From Prorocentrum cordatum (Eukaryota > Sar > Dinophyceae > Prorocentrales > Prorocentraceae), in assembly GCA_963575745.1 (NCBI GenBank), contig CAUYUJ010020726.1, positions 266,969 through 330,968 on the forward strand: DNA of 64,000 nucleotides. The letters run 5' to 3'. Position 1 is the first letter of the stretch. Every line of letters begins with the position of its first letter. The position numbers and the translations under genes are program-made. The notes beneath the pieces are model-generated. The model was given only the letters and a program-made list of their open reading frames with translations. It did no database searches and was not told the DNA's origin. Positions 39,011 through 51,985 of the stretch are shown here, piece by piece.

Positions 39011-42000
39011 CCCTCCTCGGCGGCAGCGGCGGGGAGTAAGCAGCTACTGACCGCTACGCATGGTCAGATAATCCGAGTGTGGCAGCCGGGCAGCTGGCGG
39101 CAACAGTTGGACCTGGACACAATTTACCCACTCCGCCTTACCCACAGCGACTTGCGGAGCCAAACATGGTCCAGATGGGCTGCCCTCGCCTTTCAGCTCT
39201 GGCACAGATACAGGTGCATAGTCGCCAGAAGGAATAGAAGCAGCGGAACAGTCAGACAGTCCAGCGCATCTAACTGACGACCCAGACGTTTAGTCTCTGT
39301 ATTTTGGCATGCGTCATGCAGAGAGGAGGTGGGGGATGCCCATGAATGAACCCGCACGACGAGCGCGTATACTAATACGACGTACATTGCACGCGAGGGG
39401 GCGTGTCAAGGGTAATTGTGGACTGAGGGACTTGCGCGGCAACTGCATTACTTCGTTCATTGCCCCTTTACCCTTGGTCAGTATGATGCAACGTTCCACG
39501 GAGGTAAGTGGGAGAGTCCTTGTCGCCGAGCCGCAGGCAACGGGAAAGGTAGGAACCTCGCCCCTATCGGCAAGGATGGCTGCCGCACGCTGCGCAGCAC
39601 ACGTGGGCCCCCAACGCATATTGCATCGTAGCGCAGAAAGGGTAGGGCAGGGGGAATGCGGGTACCGCTGCCCATGTGGGTTCAGATGTTTGGATAACGC
39701 GACTACGACAAATTTTCCCGAAGGTGAGACGGCGCACTTCACCATGACCTCCATTTGCATAGATGCATTCGATGAAATCGAGGACAACATGTGGAGTATC
39801 CGATGCGACGCACTGATGCCGTATGATCAAGTGCCCATTACGTTCGAGCAGTGGGCAATATTTGGCAACGTGCCCCGCATGCTCGGCGCCGAGCTGCAGC
39901 GCAGCGACGTGCTGGAGAATGGTGAGCACCCCATGGAATGCGACATGCATCCGCGTTTGGCCCCACCGACGGCCCCAGCGTCAATTGTGCCGGCCACTGA
40001 GGATGAAATGAATGCAATGCTCAGCGACGAGCTTGCGCCGCAGGTCAGCGGCGCACCGTCCGACGACATCGAAGACACCGACGTCTACTCGATCACCGCG
40101 GGGGGCCCTCAGGCCACCCCCCGCCTCGCTATCTACGGCCAGAGGACTGCCCCAACACCGCCTCGCGGCGGACTGCGCCAAGACGAGGTCTCCGCGGAGT
40201 GCTTCGCGGGGCGGGGGAGCGGGGGTCGGGCTCCCGGCAGCGCGGGCCCACGGCGGCGCGAAGACGGCCGATGTTGGGATCGCGCTGCGCGGGCGCGGAG
40301 ATGCACGGATGGCCGGGCCATCCGCGCACCATTCAACCGCGCGGTGGTTGCCGGCCAGGGGCGCCGTGTCAAGCGGGCAGCCATCGACCGCGAGACGCAT
40401 CGCATCTTCTTGTATGGACCATTTGGATCTTCTTGAAGCCCTAACATGGGTGCTTCCTCCCTGGATAGAAGGGCGCGGATGCGGAGCGGGTGGTCCGGCA
40501 TCTCGGATCGAAGATTGTGTCCGTTGCTCGCGGGTGGGCGCGGTGCAGATCAACCTCGATTACGACGCGCTACTTGAAGACCATCGCCAGAAGCCCCGCT
40601 GCGCCAAGGTCGAGCCGGGCCCCGCTGAAGAGCGGGCGCGCTCAAGGGAGCGAGCGCGGCAATCTGCAGACGTGGGCGCGCAGTGAAGTCTCGGCCCGAA
40701 GCGCTCCGATGCTGGGGCGGAGGGCCCGCCGCCAGATCCTTGGGCACGTCGTGAACGCTTGCGTCTCCAGATTATCGCCGCGCCCAAGAGGGCCGCCAGA
40801 GCAGACGCGCGACGGAGGAGCAGCGCGCGAGGCCCTCTCCCCTCCAGCTTGACAGCGACGACGCGAACGCGAAGGCGCCGGTCTTTCCTCGACCCATGGA
40901 AAGGAGATTCCATCGCGAAATGACCAGATGAAGGAGAGGGTGGGCCACGCGGTCAAATACCCACGCGGGAAGCTGGATGGGGGCATGAATCGCGGGGGGG
41001 CTCGCGGGGCGGCGGAAGAGCGCCAGGGCGCCAGCGACTAACAGGAGCGACAAGCCCTCATCCGTCAGCTGAAATCGCAGTCGCATCAGGGCCGCCAGAA
41101 TGCCAGGGAGTAGGATGCGGAGTTCATCGCCGACCTTTCTGAAGAGACATGGCACGCCAGGTGCCGGAGACCCAGCGCCAGTTAAACGTGGACCTCCACC
41201 AACTGAGAAGCAGCTAATGTGTCATCTCGTTGAGCAGCCTGGTCGGTATGCCTTGGACTCCAAGACGCGGCCTAGCACGTCCCAGTCTCCTTCAACTGGA
41301 TCGCGGTCGCGGGCGCCATCGGCCGCGCCATCCAAGGCGCCGTCGGCGGCGTCCGAGCCGGGCGACGGCGCGACGCTGGGCGCGGCTCGGCCGCGAGCGT
41401 CTTCGATTCGCTCGGAGAAGCTCGAGGGCAAAATTGCCGAGGGGAGACCCATTGCGCAGCCCCTGAACTGGGAGAAGATCAGGGCGCAAAGGCCGACCGA
41501 TTCGCGCCGGCAATCAGGCGATTAATTGAAGCGCGTTCGGCAAGCCTCTACGGAACGGTCTGCCTAAATATCCCTTCGACCTTCGGAATTTGAGGCTGTC
41601 TCGTCAACGTCCCAGCCGAGGAAGCAACTACTGGTCGGTCCTCTGCATGGCAGTGTCTCCCCATGCATCGCGGCACCCGGGCCCCAAGCATCCGCGAGCC
41701 CCCGCCGGCGAGAACGGGGCCGCGCCCGGCGGCGCGCTCCGGGGCAGCTGACGCCAGCAGGGGCGTCCGCGCCCAAGCCCGAGGGGGCGCCCGATGCCGG
41801 GATTTCAACGAGTGCTAGGCGTGAGACATCCCCCAGCTGACGCCAGCAGCTACCACGAGGGGGACGCGCTCTGCCCCGTCCTCTTCCGCACAAGTTGCGA
41901 GGCCCAGAAGGGCTGTGAGCGGCAGGATGTTCGGAAGTGCCTCCGACAAGAGAAGCCGACCCACCTCGGGCAGATGCTTCAGGAGCAGACCCTCTACGGA

Positions 42001-44394
42001 GACTGCGTGGACAAGCTGCCCTACTTCCGACAGGAAGCCATGTCGAAGTGGTTATCCGGTTGCTGTCTTCATGGCCCGTGCCGTGGTGAACCGCCGTTTG
42101 GCATCGTCGGCCCGTTCGGATCCATCGATGAGAACGATCAGGTTGTGCTGGCGCAGCTCGACGACTCTGAAGACCGGGTCGCCCCCGCGTATCCATGCGG
42201 TTTCAACGCGGGTGATTCAGACGAACCGCTGGAGCAGTTCGCCATCGCGGAGCCCAGGGCGCTGGCGCCTAAGGCACCGACAGAGAGCGCCTCGACCTTG
42301 GACGCCGCGGGGCAGGGCGACCTGCGAGAGCCTGGCGGCGGGCAGGCTGAGCGGCCATACGATGCACCTACACCAGCCGACATCACCGCGCTCGCGCCAG
42401 AAGGTCGCATTCCCTTCGTGGGCATACTTCAGCAGCGCGATCCCTCGGCTGCGGCCGCGGCCATGACAGCCGCCGCTTTCTGGCGCGGCAACGCGCGGGC
42501 TTGGCGCCCGCCGCCCCGTCGGCGCTCGGGGCGCTGCGGCAGCGCCAACTATGCCGCCGCCCGGGGCACCGCCGTCGGAGGCCCCAGGCATCTCGGCCGC
42601 CGCCGGCCGACATATCTCGCGGGGCGGAGAACTTACGGCGACGGCCGGAGCTCGCGGCAGCACTGCGACAGACCATCGACCTCGGCTCACCACGCCCCTC
42701 AGAGGTCCAGCGGGCCACGGGGGCTGAGCGTCGTGAATGGCCGCCTCCGAGCCGCGAGCATTGCCTTGATCAGCCGCCCCCGAGGGGTGGCGGCAGGGGC
42801 TGCCAGCGCGGCGACGGCGGCGCATGGCAATGTGCTGCGGACGCCCGGAGACAATTCATTGAACAGCAGAGGCGTCGCACCACGGAGGATCTGAAGGCAT
42901 TGGAGTTGACGGCGCGCAACGGCTACACCTGGTGGCCCCCGTGGGAATGGATACCAGATGGAAGTTTTTCGCCTGATGTGCGAGGCCGGTGCCGGTTTGC
43001 ACCTGCGCGCGCCCGTCGCTGCAGGGGCCACCTCCCGCGCCAATGGGCGCGCCAATGTTCCCGAAGTTCCACCGCGTGGCGGACGGCAGGCCGCGGCAAA
43101 ATGCAGCCGCGGGTAACTCCTGCACGCGGGGCATGACGGAGGAGATCCATCGGCTCGGCTGGGCGCGCGTCACGGACCCAGGTGCGATGCCATCTGCGGC
43201 GTTTCAACCTGCACGGTCCGATGGCGACGCGCGCGTTCAAGAGCCCGGCTTGCGCCTCGGTGCAAACCCATCACGCGTTCCTCAACGCATCATCGTTCCC
43301 CACCGCGCGCGGCAAGCGATAATGGCGAGGTGTGAGCGGGTTTGGCAGCCGCGGCTGCCGCGGGCGAGGGGGGGCAACCAGCGCGCGCGGCACAGCGACA
43401 ACATTATTACAGGCGCCGACGACGCAGCTGGACACGGCGCAGGTGCTATCGCCGGGGCCGCCTGACTTCTCACTGAACGAAACGGCGCTGGAACGGCAAA
43501 GGCGGACGCCCGCGAAGATGGCGGCCCCGCTCGTTGTGGACGTTAACTTCCGCGCGTGCCATCTGCCTGACAACGCGTTCGCACGGGGCGCGGAAGTCTG
43601 GCGCCTGCAGGGCAAACACCAGTCTCACGGAATGTGCCGGGATAGCATGGCAAGAATGCAAATCCGCCTCCAGAGGGTGGACGCACCAGCGGAACCGACA
43701 TGCTCCATCTGCAGTGGACGAGGCATCGCTGCTGCCGTCTATGGGCATGCTGGACGAAGCTCTGCTGGTGACAGCCCCCTGGTGAGGCTCGCAAAGCACG
43801 CGCATCAATTGCTGAGCTGAGGGCGCTGCGGTCCGAGGTGGAACAGCGACGGCAGCGATGCAGTGCAGCTCGGCAAAAAGGTTTTTTTTTTTTTTTGTTC
43901 CACAGACAAGGTACGCATGACGATCCAGCGTTGGCGACGCAGCCGGCTGCATAATCAGCCCAGGGAGTTCCCCCAGAAGAGTCCGAGAACCCGATCAACA
44001 CAGGCGGCTATCCACGATTGGGTCGTTTGGACCGCGTGCAGCAAGGCGCCATAAGCGAAGTGGTTCGCCTGGCAACGGGCTCGGGCGGTGGAATCCTGAG
44101 GCGGCGCCCCGCAAGCTCGGCGACGAGCCGGGTGGGCTGTCCTCGCGGCGCGAGGTCCCAGGCACTGGCTGCGGATGAGACGACGGCGCTGATGATGCAT
44201 GAGAGTGACCATCGCGTTCCATCAACGCTACTTGAAGATGCCCGAGACCAATTCAATTTTGCGCCGATCACGGAGGACGAGGTGCAGGAATGCTAGATTG
44301 GGATCCGTCGACTATGAGGATGAGCTTGCTTTATATGCGGCGGCGTGGCAGCGCGCATGAGGGCATCTCTGCATCAGAGCGCACGGATGGAGAG
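39011..44394 (+). other. Internal copia region with undefined ORFs, possible nested inserts
   Basis: Two long plus-strand frames stand out. 39309-40436 (375 codons) includes FDEIEDNMWSIRCDALMPYD, then ELQRSDVLENGEHPMECDMH. 41794-42894 (366 codons) includes RTSCEAQKGCERQDVRKCLR, then QTLYGDCVDKLPYFRQEAMS. Their first two thirds have normal protein composition, including ordered Cys residues. They then turn into Arg/Ala/Pro-rich sequence. Neither is recognised. At about 5.4 kb the region is too long for a Gag, so some of it was probably inserted or captured. There is an A/T homopolymer at 43882-43895. Confidence 0.35.
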
Positions 44395-44880
44395 CGCGCA
44401 GACATCAATGCCGCTGCCCAGCAGCCTAATCGCATCAGGCTGTCTGACGGCAGGACATCCCTGCTGTTTGACACTGGCTCCAAAATCAAAGTGGTCGGCG
44501 CGAATGCAGTCTGCCGGGTTTGACCGGAAGTCCCGCGAGGCGACAGGTAGAGTGTCAATCGAGTCGGAGAGGGTAGTGCGCCGTGCGGCACGCGCGGCGT
44601 CTTCCCAACTGCGTGTTCGTGCCAGGACAAGATCCAAGAGGGTACCTACGCAGCGTATATTGCCAATGGATGTGGCGTTGATCTGCCTGCTATCTTCGGC
44701 TTGGAATAGACCCAAGACATGGCGGCCATCGTCCTGTTCGAGCGCGGCAGAGAGGTGCTGGTAATGCCCGGAAGCGAGCCCTACAAGGTACGCCACGGTA
44801 AAGGAGCAGGGATGCTGATGACAGAAACGTCCGTATTTGGGCATTTCTGCGCACCGCGTGGCGAGTGGCAAGAGCGGCAA
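44395..44880 (+). pseudogene. Copia aspartic protease remnant
   Basis: QQPNRIRLSDGRTSLLFDTG followed by SKIKVVGANAVC carries the retropepsin-type DTG active site at about 44470-44478. A frame change is needed before EGTYAAYIANGCGVDLPAIF, and another after a stop at 44708. MAAIVLFERGREVLVMPGSE and PYKVRHGKG then continue the typical protease C-terminal side. The order and wording fit a copia polyprotein upstream of integrase. The remnant is inactive because of frameshifts and a stop. Confidence 0.65.
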
Positions 44881-47160
44881 CGCGCGGATGCCAGCGCCGA
44901 GGGCGCAGCGGCATATTCGACCTCTTTCACGCGTGTGGACACGGCAGCAGATAGTAGAGTTTCTAGCCGCGCATTTGGCGCAGTAGCTCGACGAGAACTA
45001 CCAGCGCCGCGACGAGGAGGCCAGGTTTCAGGCTAAACAGAGATGCCAGGACATTGGTTTGGCTGCTGACAGTTTCTCCAACATGCACGGCCACGCGCAG
45101 CCCCCCCCCCCCCCCCCCCCCAGTCTCACGATAGATGAGCACGTCGCGATGGCTGTGGCCAAGGCCTTGTACGAGAAGTGCCTGGATATTGTGGATACAG
45201 TTGCGTTTGTAAGAGATGTACAAGATTCCGTCCTGGACATGATCGGCGGCCAGGTTTCCTGGATGGGGACAGGAGGGTCTGGCCCTGAGCACCAGCACGT
45301 AGGCCACTAGGGAGGGCAGGGCGGCGATGGGCCCGCGCCTGCCTTGCTGGCGCAGGGGCCCACAGGATGCGCGGGCGCTCGCGCGCAGATTCATTTTCAA
45401 GCATTTGTTCTGGAGGATCAGAAGGAGGCCGCCGACGCCCTCCGCCAGCGAAGTTTTCTGTTCGACCGTCTCACACATTAGGGGGTATTGTCCTCGCAAG
45501 GCACGTTCTGCCTTGGAGGCTACCTTTCGGTTGACTGTTGTCACTGTTGTCTTTGGTGGATTTCGAGTCCTGCGGGTTGGCGCATGCTGGCCCCTGGCAA
45601 GCGCGCCGCGCCGCAGTGGGAGAGAATCCGCAACTGACCTGCCTCAGGTGAGGTTCGCGTCATCATGTTCGGTCCTTCTGGACGCATGTGGCACATCGCG
45701 CCCGTGCGTGACGCATTGGGCGATTTGCTCGTACATGTTGCACGCATGCGCTTGTGCAGCTTTTGTCGTAAGACTGATAGACGCAATGCGGCGCCCAGCG
45801 GATCATGCATACAAGTGGCCACATAATACGCCATATATGTAAACCCACGGAGTGCACTTGTACAATCGGCACGAAACTTCGCGCGCTCGATTGGTAGGGC
45901 CACGCTGGAGCCAGCTGAATGGCGCGCACATGCGCGCGAGGTCTGTGACGCACGAGTGGTGAAACGGGATATTGTAGCGCGACGAGTAACATCGGTTGGT
46001 CCAAGCAACTATTCAATCATATAAGCCATCCGCCTCAAAGAATAGCCAATTACATGCGGCTGACATGCTGGACATCCACCAGGCGTGCGCGATGCGACTA
46101 CACGACTGTATTGGCAGCCAGAGGGTACCAGCCTGCTCGGAGGCGAGCAACAGTTAGAAACGCCCACATGAGAGGCACCCCTTGGTCATCGACGATCGTC
46201 TCCCTCATCTTTCTCAGCTTGTGAGCGCGAAGGTGGTCCGCCCGTGCAACTTGCGTTCCCAATCGAAGCTCGGATCCAGTAAGAGGCTCAACGCAAGCCA
46301 GAGAAGCCATACTGAAGCCGCGCACAATTAAGAAGCAGGCCGAGTTCGGAAACTACGATTGCGGAAATGATTTGGTAGTCCTAGGCTCGGACGCAAGTGC
46401 AACCCACTTGAGTTGGGGGTGCTCCTGCGCCGACGAGACCGACGAATGCATGTGCATTTGTGTTCCGACATGGGCGCCGGCCGCCGAAGAGTCAGACATC
46501 TATCCCATGCTGCCGACACCACGCCGCGGCCCCAACGGTAGCGCGGGTCTGCTGAAATTCTGGGGCGGGTAAGGCGGCATTGCCAGGCGGGCTTTCAAGC
46601 GCGGGCCGACGTCGGACGGGCACCTGGAGACGAAGACAGACGTTGATCTGAGAAACAATTGAAGCACATGGGATTGGACTTCACGTGGAACTGCCGCGTG
46701 GAGACAGTCATCTTGCCACCCAGCTGCAGGACCACTGGCCTGCCATCCTGTTCCACCGCTCAGGTCAACTACGAGACATGGCTACAACGCCATCGGGGAG
46801 ACTTGCCGCGCATTGCACGCTGTGGCACGGTTGCCTACGTTCAAGACGAACCCAGGAGACACTACATCAGAGAACAGCCGTCTGGTACCTGGGTGGATCA
46901 GATCCATCCATGGACCGAGGTAGCCAAGCGCCCGAATCCGCGAATGCTCATCATTCACCATTGTGCTACTTGCGTCAGAACGGCTGACGCCATCCATATC
47001 GAGGAGCCAACTGACAGCATGGCTACTGATCCCGTCCTGTTACAGCGTTTCAGGAAGTTCCTGTCGGGGGACATGTCCATGCGCAGGTCTGCAACAGAGC
47101 CCTTGCTACACCCTGTTCGCATCGCGCTCAGTCAGCACTCGTTGAAGAAGATCGACTCAT
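44881..47160 (+). other. Degenerate copia internal region, unassigned
   Basis: Plus-strand fragments with protein-like wording occur in changing frames: DEHVAMAVAKALYEKCLDIV (near 45140), VIMFGPSGRMWHIAPVRDAL (near 45665), and a 167-codon frame at 46659-47162 containing RGDLPRIARCGTVAYVQDEP. A run of about 20 C lies at 45101-45121. I cannot name these. They are probably the protease-integrase spacer of the polyprotein plus decay. Confidence 0.35.
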
Positions 47161-47427
47161 GAGTGACAAGGCCGCGCATGGATGCATGCTGGAACCTGGG
47201 CGCGGAGATGTGCTGGTTTATTCTGTGGGCCATGGGTTTGCCCTCGCTGATCCCGCGATCCACAGGGCGCCTGCTGGCGTCGGAATGCGACCACCGCCGG
47301 GGGGGGTCGGATGCCCAGCCTGCGCAGACAACGCTGTCATGACAGGCCCGAAGCACACGCGCAACCCAAAAACTTGCCGCTGGCATGATCTGTCCGCGAT
47401 TGGATGCCCGAGCTGCAAGAAGGCCTA
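47161..47427 (+). pseudogene. Cys/His-rich segment before the copia integrase
   Basis: From ATG 47161 it reads to GCPACADNAVMTGPKHTRNP, then KTCRWHDLSAIGCPSCKK and a stop at 47425-47427. Paired CPxC motifs and the PKHTRxPxTCxWH wording suggest a zinc-binding module. It lies 0.5 kb upstream of the integrase core. Confidence 0.4.
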
Positions 47428-47945
47428 GGTCGCGCGGTGCCAGGGCACTGGCTCGCTGCAGGCAAATGCAGATTCGCCTCGCCACGTGCGCGGCCACCGG
47501 GTGGTGGCGCGAACCCGCCAGCGCCGCTATCAGCGGGGCAACCTGCAGAAGCGCCAGCACCGGCGCCATCCAGCGCCAGCAGCAGCGGGGCCTCGCCAGC
47601 AGCAGCCTCGGGCCAACATGACAGGCGATCGCAAGCACCGGGGCCAGACGCGCGAGCGGACCCCAGCGCGGCAGCAAGACGTGCGCGCGGAGACGCGCTT
47701 GACATTGGTCGAAACGAGCAGACAATGGGCCGACGTGGTAGGGCCCCATGAGTCACGCTATCGCCTGAGGTTACAAGACGTCGCGGCAACCGTACGGGAC
47801 CTCCACAGAGTCGAGATTGGAACAGATTCGATGTCCAAATGAGGCTACAGAACCTCAGGGGCCATGATCCTGCAGTTGTGCGAGGTGGTCTTTCGGTAAG
47901 CAGCGTAAGTTGCACCTCAGATAGCATCGCGCCAAAGAGCCCCTG

Positions 47946-48420
47946 ATGCGGCGAACTATGTCAATTGTTGGCCGCGACTCCGTCCGTTTGGGAATGACCT
48001 TGGAGGTCTACGCCACCTGTAGAGAATGTCATGCGTGGGAGAAACTTGGACACGCCATCATGTCAACAGTGAGCCTACCAGGCTACTTGAATGAGGAGGT
48101 GGTGTGCGACCTCGCTCTCTATAGAAGCCGATCATCTTTCATACATGTGACCGCTTTATCAGATGGAGTGCCAGTCAGGAAATCCCGGACCGAACCGCGC
48201 ACGCCATACAGGATGCCCATCATTACTGCCAGGGCATTTACGAACCAGCGCAGGTCCTATACTCCGATGGAGAAGGCGCCCTAAACAACGACGCGGCGAA
48301 GACGTACTGAAAGACGCGCGTTCTGAGCTTCGGAAGCGAGTCTCTATCATCATGCGACCACCGTCGAAGCTAAACATGGCATTCCGCGCGGCACGATGCA
48401 TATCGTGGAACAGGATTTGA
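47946..48420 (+). pseudogene. Copia integrase core remnant
   Basis: It starts with ATCRECHAWEKLGHAIMSTV (zinc-pair Cys near 48018-48029). The acidic residues fit D,D-35-E: the first Asp in NEEVVCDLALY (48108-48110), the second in VLYSDGEGALNNDAAKTY (48266-48268), and the Glu in HHATTVEAKHG (48366-48368), with spacings of about 52 and 33 residues. A frame change near 48180 and a stop at 48288-48290 break the reading. The enzyme would insert element cDNA into the genome; this copy cannot be active. Confidence 0.75.
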
Positions 48421-49756
48421 ATAACAGGGCTATACCGATACCGTTCAAAAAGGCTCCGTGTTGACGCCTTATTTGCGATTCGCGCCTTCACCATCTACAG
48501 CTGCGCATCATCGTGCAATGCCCTACTTTGGCGTCAGAATGCTTGCCTACCTGACTCAAACGTGTCTGAGCACGATGCACCGACTGAAACGTTGAATCAT
48601 ATCAGGGAGCAGCATGTGCGCCAGGCAAGCACAGAGACTACCTCGCAGGAAACTGCAGCGCGGCGAAAGCCAACCGGCTTTTCAAGACAACCATCAGACA
48701 AGCTGGACAGCATCATTCCAAAGCTGGTGAACTCGTTGACTACCATGGGCCTACAGCGAACAGGGACGACTAGAGAGGATGGAGTGGACCATTCCCACCA
48801 CTACGCCATATGGCTGATCGAGGACAAGTAGTAGCACAAGCCAGGTTTATATACATCCTAATACAGCACCCCGGCGTCCGACACGCGCTGTACAGTGAAG
48901 CTCCTATGGCACGTGAAGTTTCATCTGGCAATGCTGCCATGCCTATAGTGGATGCCTTCATTGCTTTTCTCGCTGTTGGGCAACCGGACACTATGCGTGG
49001 GTATACTCCTGATTCGCGAGGCAATTTGCGCAGGGAGGTTGGGAACAAAATGCATCCACAGCTACACTCTGCACTGCAATACCCCATCCGGAATTAGCTC
49101 AGGAATGAGACTGTAGACGCAGTGCGCCTCGCAAAGAGCGCACGAGCTACCGCAATGCGCACGCGCTGACAGCAGCGCGCTCATGCACGACGGAAACGAC
49201 GTGGATCTTGTATTCCACTACAACAAAGCGAATGGGGCCGCAATAGTCATTCAATGCATCACTGGCGGCACCCGCTCCAGGATCATCCAATGTCTTGAGT
49301 CGCGTAAGCCCGTAGCTGGATTTGATGAGGACTTGGCCACATTCCAGGAACTGGCCGACGGTTGTCCTGGCAATAACCAAGAAGATCAACCACAGGAGAA
49401 CAATGCCGAAACACCATCGGCTGGTCCCGATGCAGGTCGACTCCCACCGATCCAGGAGGAAACGGGGGAGGACCTGGACGCGCGCATCATTGGGCCTGGT
49501 ACGCAGAACCCATATTGAAAGAGATCTGCAACAGGAAGAACCTTTGGAAAGCCACTTATGGCCCAGCTCTCCTCGCCGTGCCGGCGCAACTTATGCAGAC
49601 GAGTGCGCCTTGATCTCCGCGATGTGCGAGGAGCAGGGTCACTTCCGAATGCGCTTGGCAACGGGCCAGAATAACACTTGGAATCGCACGCTATGCCCGC
49701 GCGACTGCGCGAGCGCCACAACCGTTGAACGAGGGGCGCCGGCCGCCGCGGAGAAG
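48421..49756 (+). pseudogene. Copia post-integrase linker, degenerate
   Basis: Fragments in successive frames are AGQHHSKAGELVDYHGPTAN (near 48690), WSGPFPPLRHMADRGQVVAQ (near 48785), HPGVRHALYSEAPMAREVSS (near 48868) and VIQCITGGTRSRIIQCLESR (near 49240). W-x-GP-x-x-x...RGxVVVR is the usual linker after copia-type integrases. Stops and shifts separate the fragments. The stretch ends where the dispersed repeat C begins. Confidence 0.55.
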
Positions 49757-50165
49757 ATTTATTAATCGCTTCGCTCATTCCGCCGGCCCTGGGGCCCTCT
49801 TTAGGGCCTCTTGGGGGCCTCTTGGGGACCTCTTGGGAGTCTCTTGGGGCTCCTTGGCGGCGTCTTGGGGGCCCCCAGGGCCTCTTGGGGTGCTCTCGGG
49901 GGCCTCTCGGGGCAGGGGCGGGGGTAGTCGATTGCGCCCCCCCCCCCCCCCCCTCGGAGGCCACGATCCTCGTGGGGGGTGTCGAAAAGTTGCCCGGTCC
50001 GGCATCTCTGACCCCCGCCCTCCTGGGGACCTGCCGGGGTGCTTTTCGCCCGGGGGCTCCTAGGGGCCGCCGCGCGCGCGCGAACTAGAAATGCTGTTTA
50101 CATGTTACCGGAGATCTTAGCACGCCCTGGCCCGTTGGGCCGGCGAATAAGCATTGCTCATTAGC
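49757..50165 (+). repeat. ~400-bp dispersed repeat C, plus-strand copy inside the copia element
   Basis: It matches the reverse complement of 11341-11735. It starts TTATTAATCGCTTCGCTCAT and ends GGGCCGGCGAATAAGC. It includes a run of about 18 C at 49937-49954 and the CTTGGGG series. It interrupts the polyprotein remnant between the linker and the RT part, so it arrived after the LTR element. Confidence 0.85.
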
Positions 50166-50977
50166 GCGGCAAACATGGCACAGGTGGTAATTATTCTCAG
50201 AACAACAACATTAATTGCTAAACGACACGGAGACCGCGGCGATGATGGCATGCGTTGCTGCAGCTTCTCCGAGCGCTGTAGTCGTCAGAAAGGATTACCT
50301 ACCTTACTGACGAAGGCAGTGATCCAAGCAAGCCCCGCGAAGGTATCGCAGGTCCTATACGCCGCATCTCGCGCGAGAACGAATGCCTCTGCATGCGCTC
50401 GAGCGCGCGGGCCGCTCATGTCACGGCGCCTCGTTATGCGCGCGCAAGGCAATTCGCCGAGCGCGAGGAGGGCGAGATGGAGCGGGCGGCGCGTCTTAGG
50501 TTCGCGCTGCGGAGCTCCGTTGACTTCGAGGCCTTTGGCGTCGGAGCCTTGCGAGGCGCAAGGCGCAGAGCTCGTCGGAGGCTCCGGGCCAGCGCGGCAG
50601 CGTGCAAGACGGGGTGGACTCTCGATTTCCCAGGTGTCGACGAAGTCCCCCTCGAAGGCCTCGCGCGCAAAGAGCTCGCCGCAATTCCCGGAGAAAACGA
50701 GAGACTCGTGCGTTACGCGTCGCCTCGTGGCTCTGCCGCGGCGCCGCGACCATAGCCAGCCTTTGCCGGCTTTGACGGCGCAGAGCAGCGCTGTGCGTTT
50801 GAAGCCTGGCACCGGCATCGAGGGCACTCTCGTTGACGCCCGGGGCGATCGCGAGCGATTCGGGCTTCGCGGCGCGACGTGCGACGAAGAATTTGAAGCG
50901 ATCCCGACCCCGATGACGGCCGAGCACGCCGATGGCGCAGACGTAGCCAGCGAGGAAGCTCGCTTCGACAAACGTGT
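50166..50977. other. Unassigned GC-rich insert where the RT core should be
   Basis: Open frames exist on both strands (286 codons plus, 228 minus) with Arg/Ala/Ser-rich text. None shows RT motifs such as the copia YVDD box. Either the RT core was deleted or this is another inserted fragment. Confidence 0.4.
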
Positions 50978-51985
50978 ACAATGCGCGGGAAGACGTTTGG
51001 TAAGTGCAAGCTAAACGAGCATGCGTATACCAACTGTGCTGTGCGATATTCGAAATTCCCGAACGGGGGCGTCACAGTGGACCGAGGTGGGTACGTCAAG
51101 CAGCGGAGAGCCATCCACCGCCCCGAACTGACGGGGGCAGCGCCCGAAGACAGAGCCTCCAAGACGGTAACTGACATGTTCGTAAATCTGATGGGGTGCA
51201 TTGGCATCTGCTCTCATCGAACAGGTATGGCCCATAGTCTACGTCGTCACACTTCAAAGAGTTCAGGCGCCGACGAACATTCAAGTTCGGCGGCTGAACG
51301 CGGCGGCCAGAAAGCTATTAGCTTGTCCAAAGAAAATTGCGCATCCAGCAATGGCGCCAACGGGCGAGGTAGATATCCACGGCGACTCTGGATACCGCTG
51401 TTTGATGGGAGACGCGGATGGTCGAGAAGCAGGATGCGGCTTCCGAGGGGGAAACATGCTAAGGCGCAGTAGCGCGCGAAGCGGCGCTGCCGTAATCCAC
51501 CAATTGGGCGCAGACTGCAAGTCGCATCGGCTTCAGCGTTCGAGCTACTCAGCGGAATCGCTAGCTGTGGCATGCAATCTCGAGGGCTGCTACCCGACCA
51601 AGTCACGCTACGGGAACTACAGATGGGATCCACAATGCACCCCGAGGAATTGAACAACGCGTTGGGAAAGGGTGCCCTTTGCATCGAGGTATCTCCCGCC
51701 ATCGGTGCCGCGTCTGTCTCGAAATCCCCATCTCGCAAGGGTCTGCACACATCCTGCTGAATGTACCTTGTTTGAACATGTCATTCGGAGGAGAAAGATC
51801 ATGGAGAGGAGGATTGTTCATTGTGTTCAGTGGTGTGGCACGCGCGAGATGGCGACAGCCACACCGAGTAAAGATAGCATCGACCGCGAGTTGTTCATGC
51901 AGGCGGTGTCAGGGCAGCAGTCATTGAATCATGGCGTAAATAATCATGTGCCACATCGTGGTCGTGCAGAACGCGCGCGGCACTG
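50978..51985 (+). pseudogene. Copia RT C-terminal part and RNase H remnant
   Basis: The first frame reads GKTFGKCKLNEHAYTNCAVR, then GGVTVDRGGYVKQ and EDRASKTVTDMFVNL, the end of a copia RT. After a shift near 51200 it reads IEQVWPIVYVVTLQRVQAPT, then DIHGDSGYRCLMGD and RSSYSAESLAVAC, the RNase H Asp and Glu positions. The C-terminal piece is RIVHCVQWCGTREMATATPS, then KDSIDRELFM, ending in TGA at 51983-51985. Frame changes and stops separate the parts. RNase H would remove the RNA strand during cDNA synthesis. Confidence 0.75.
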
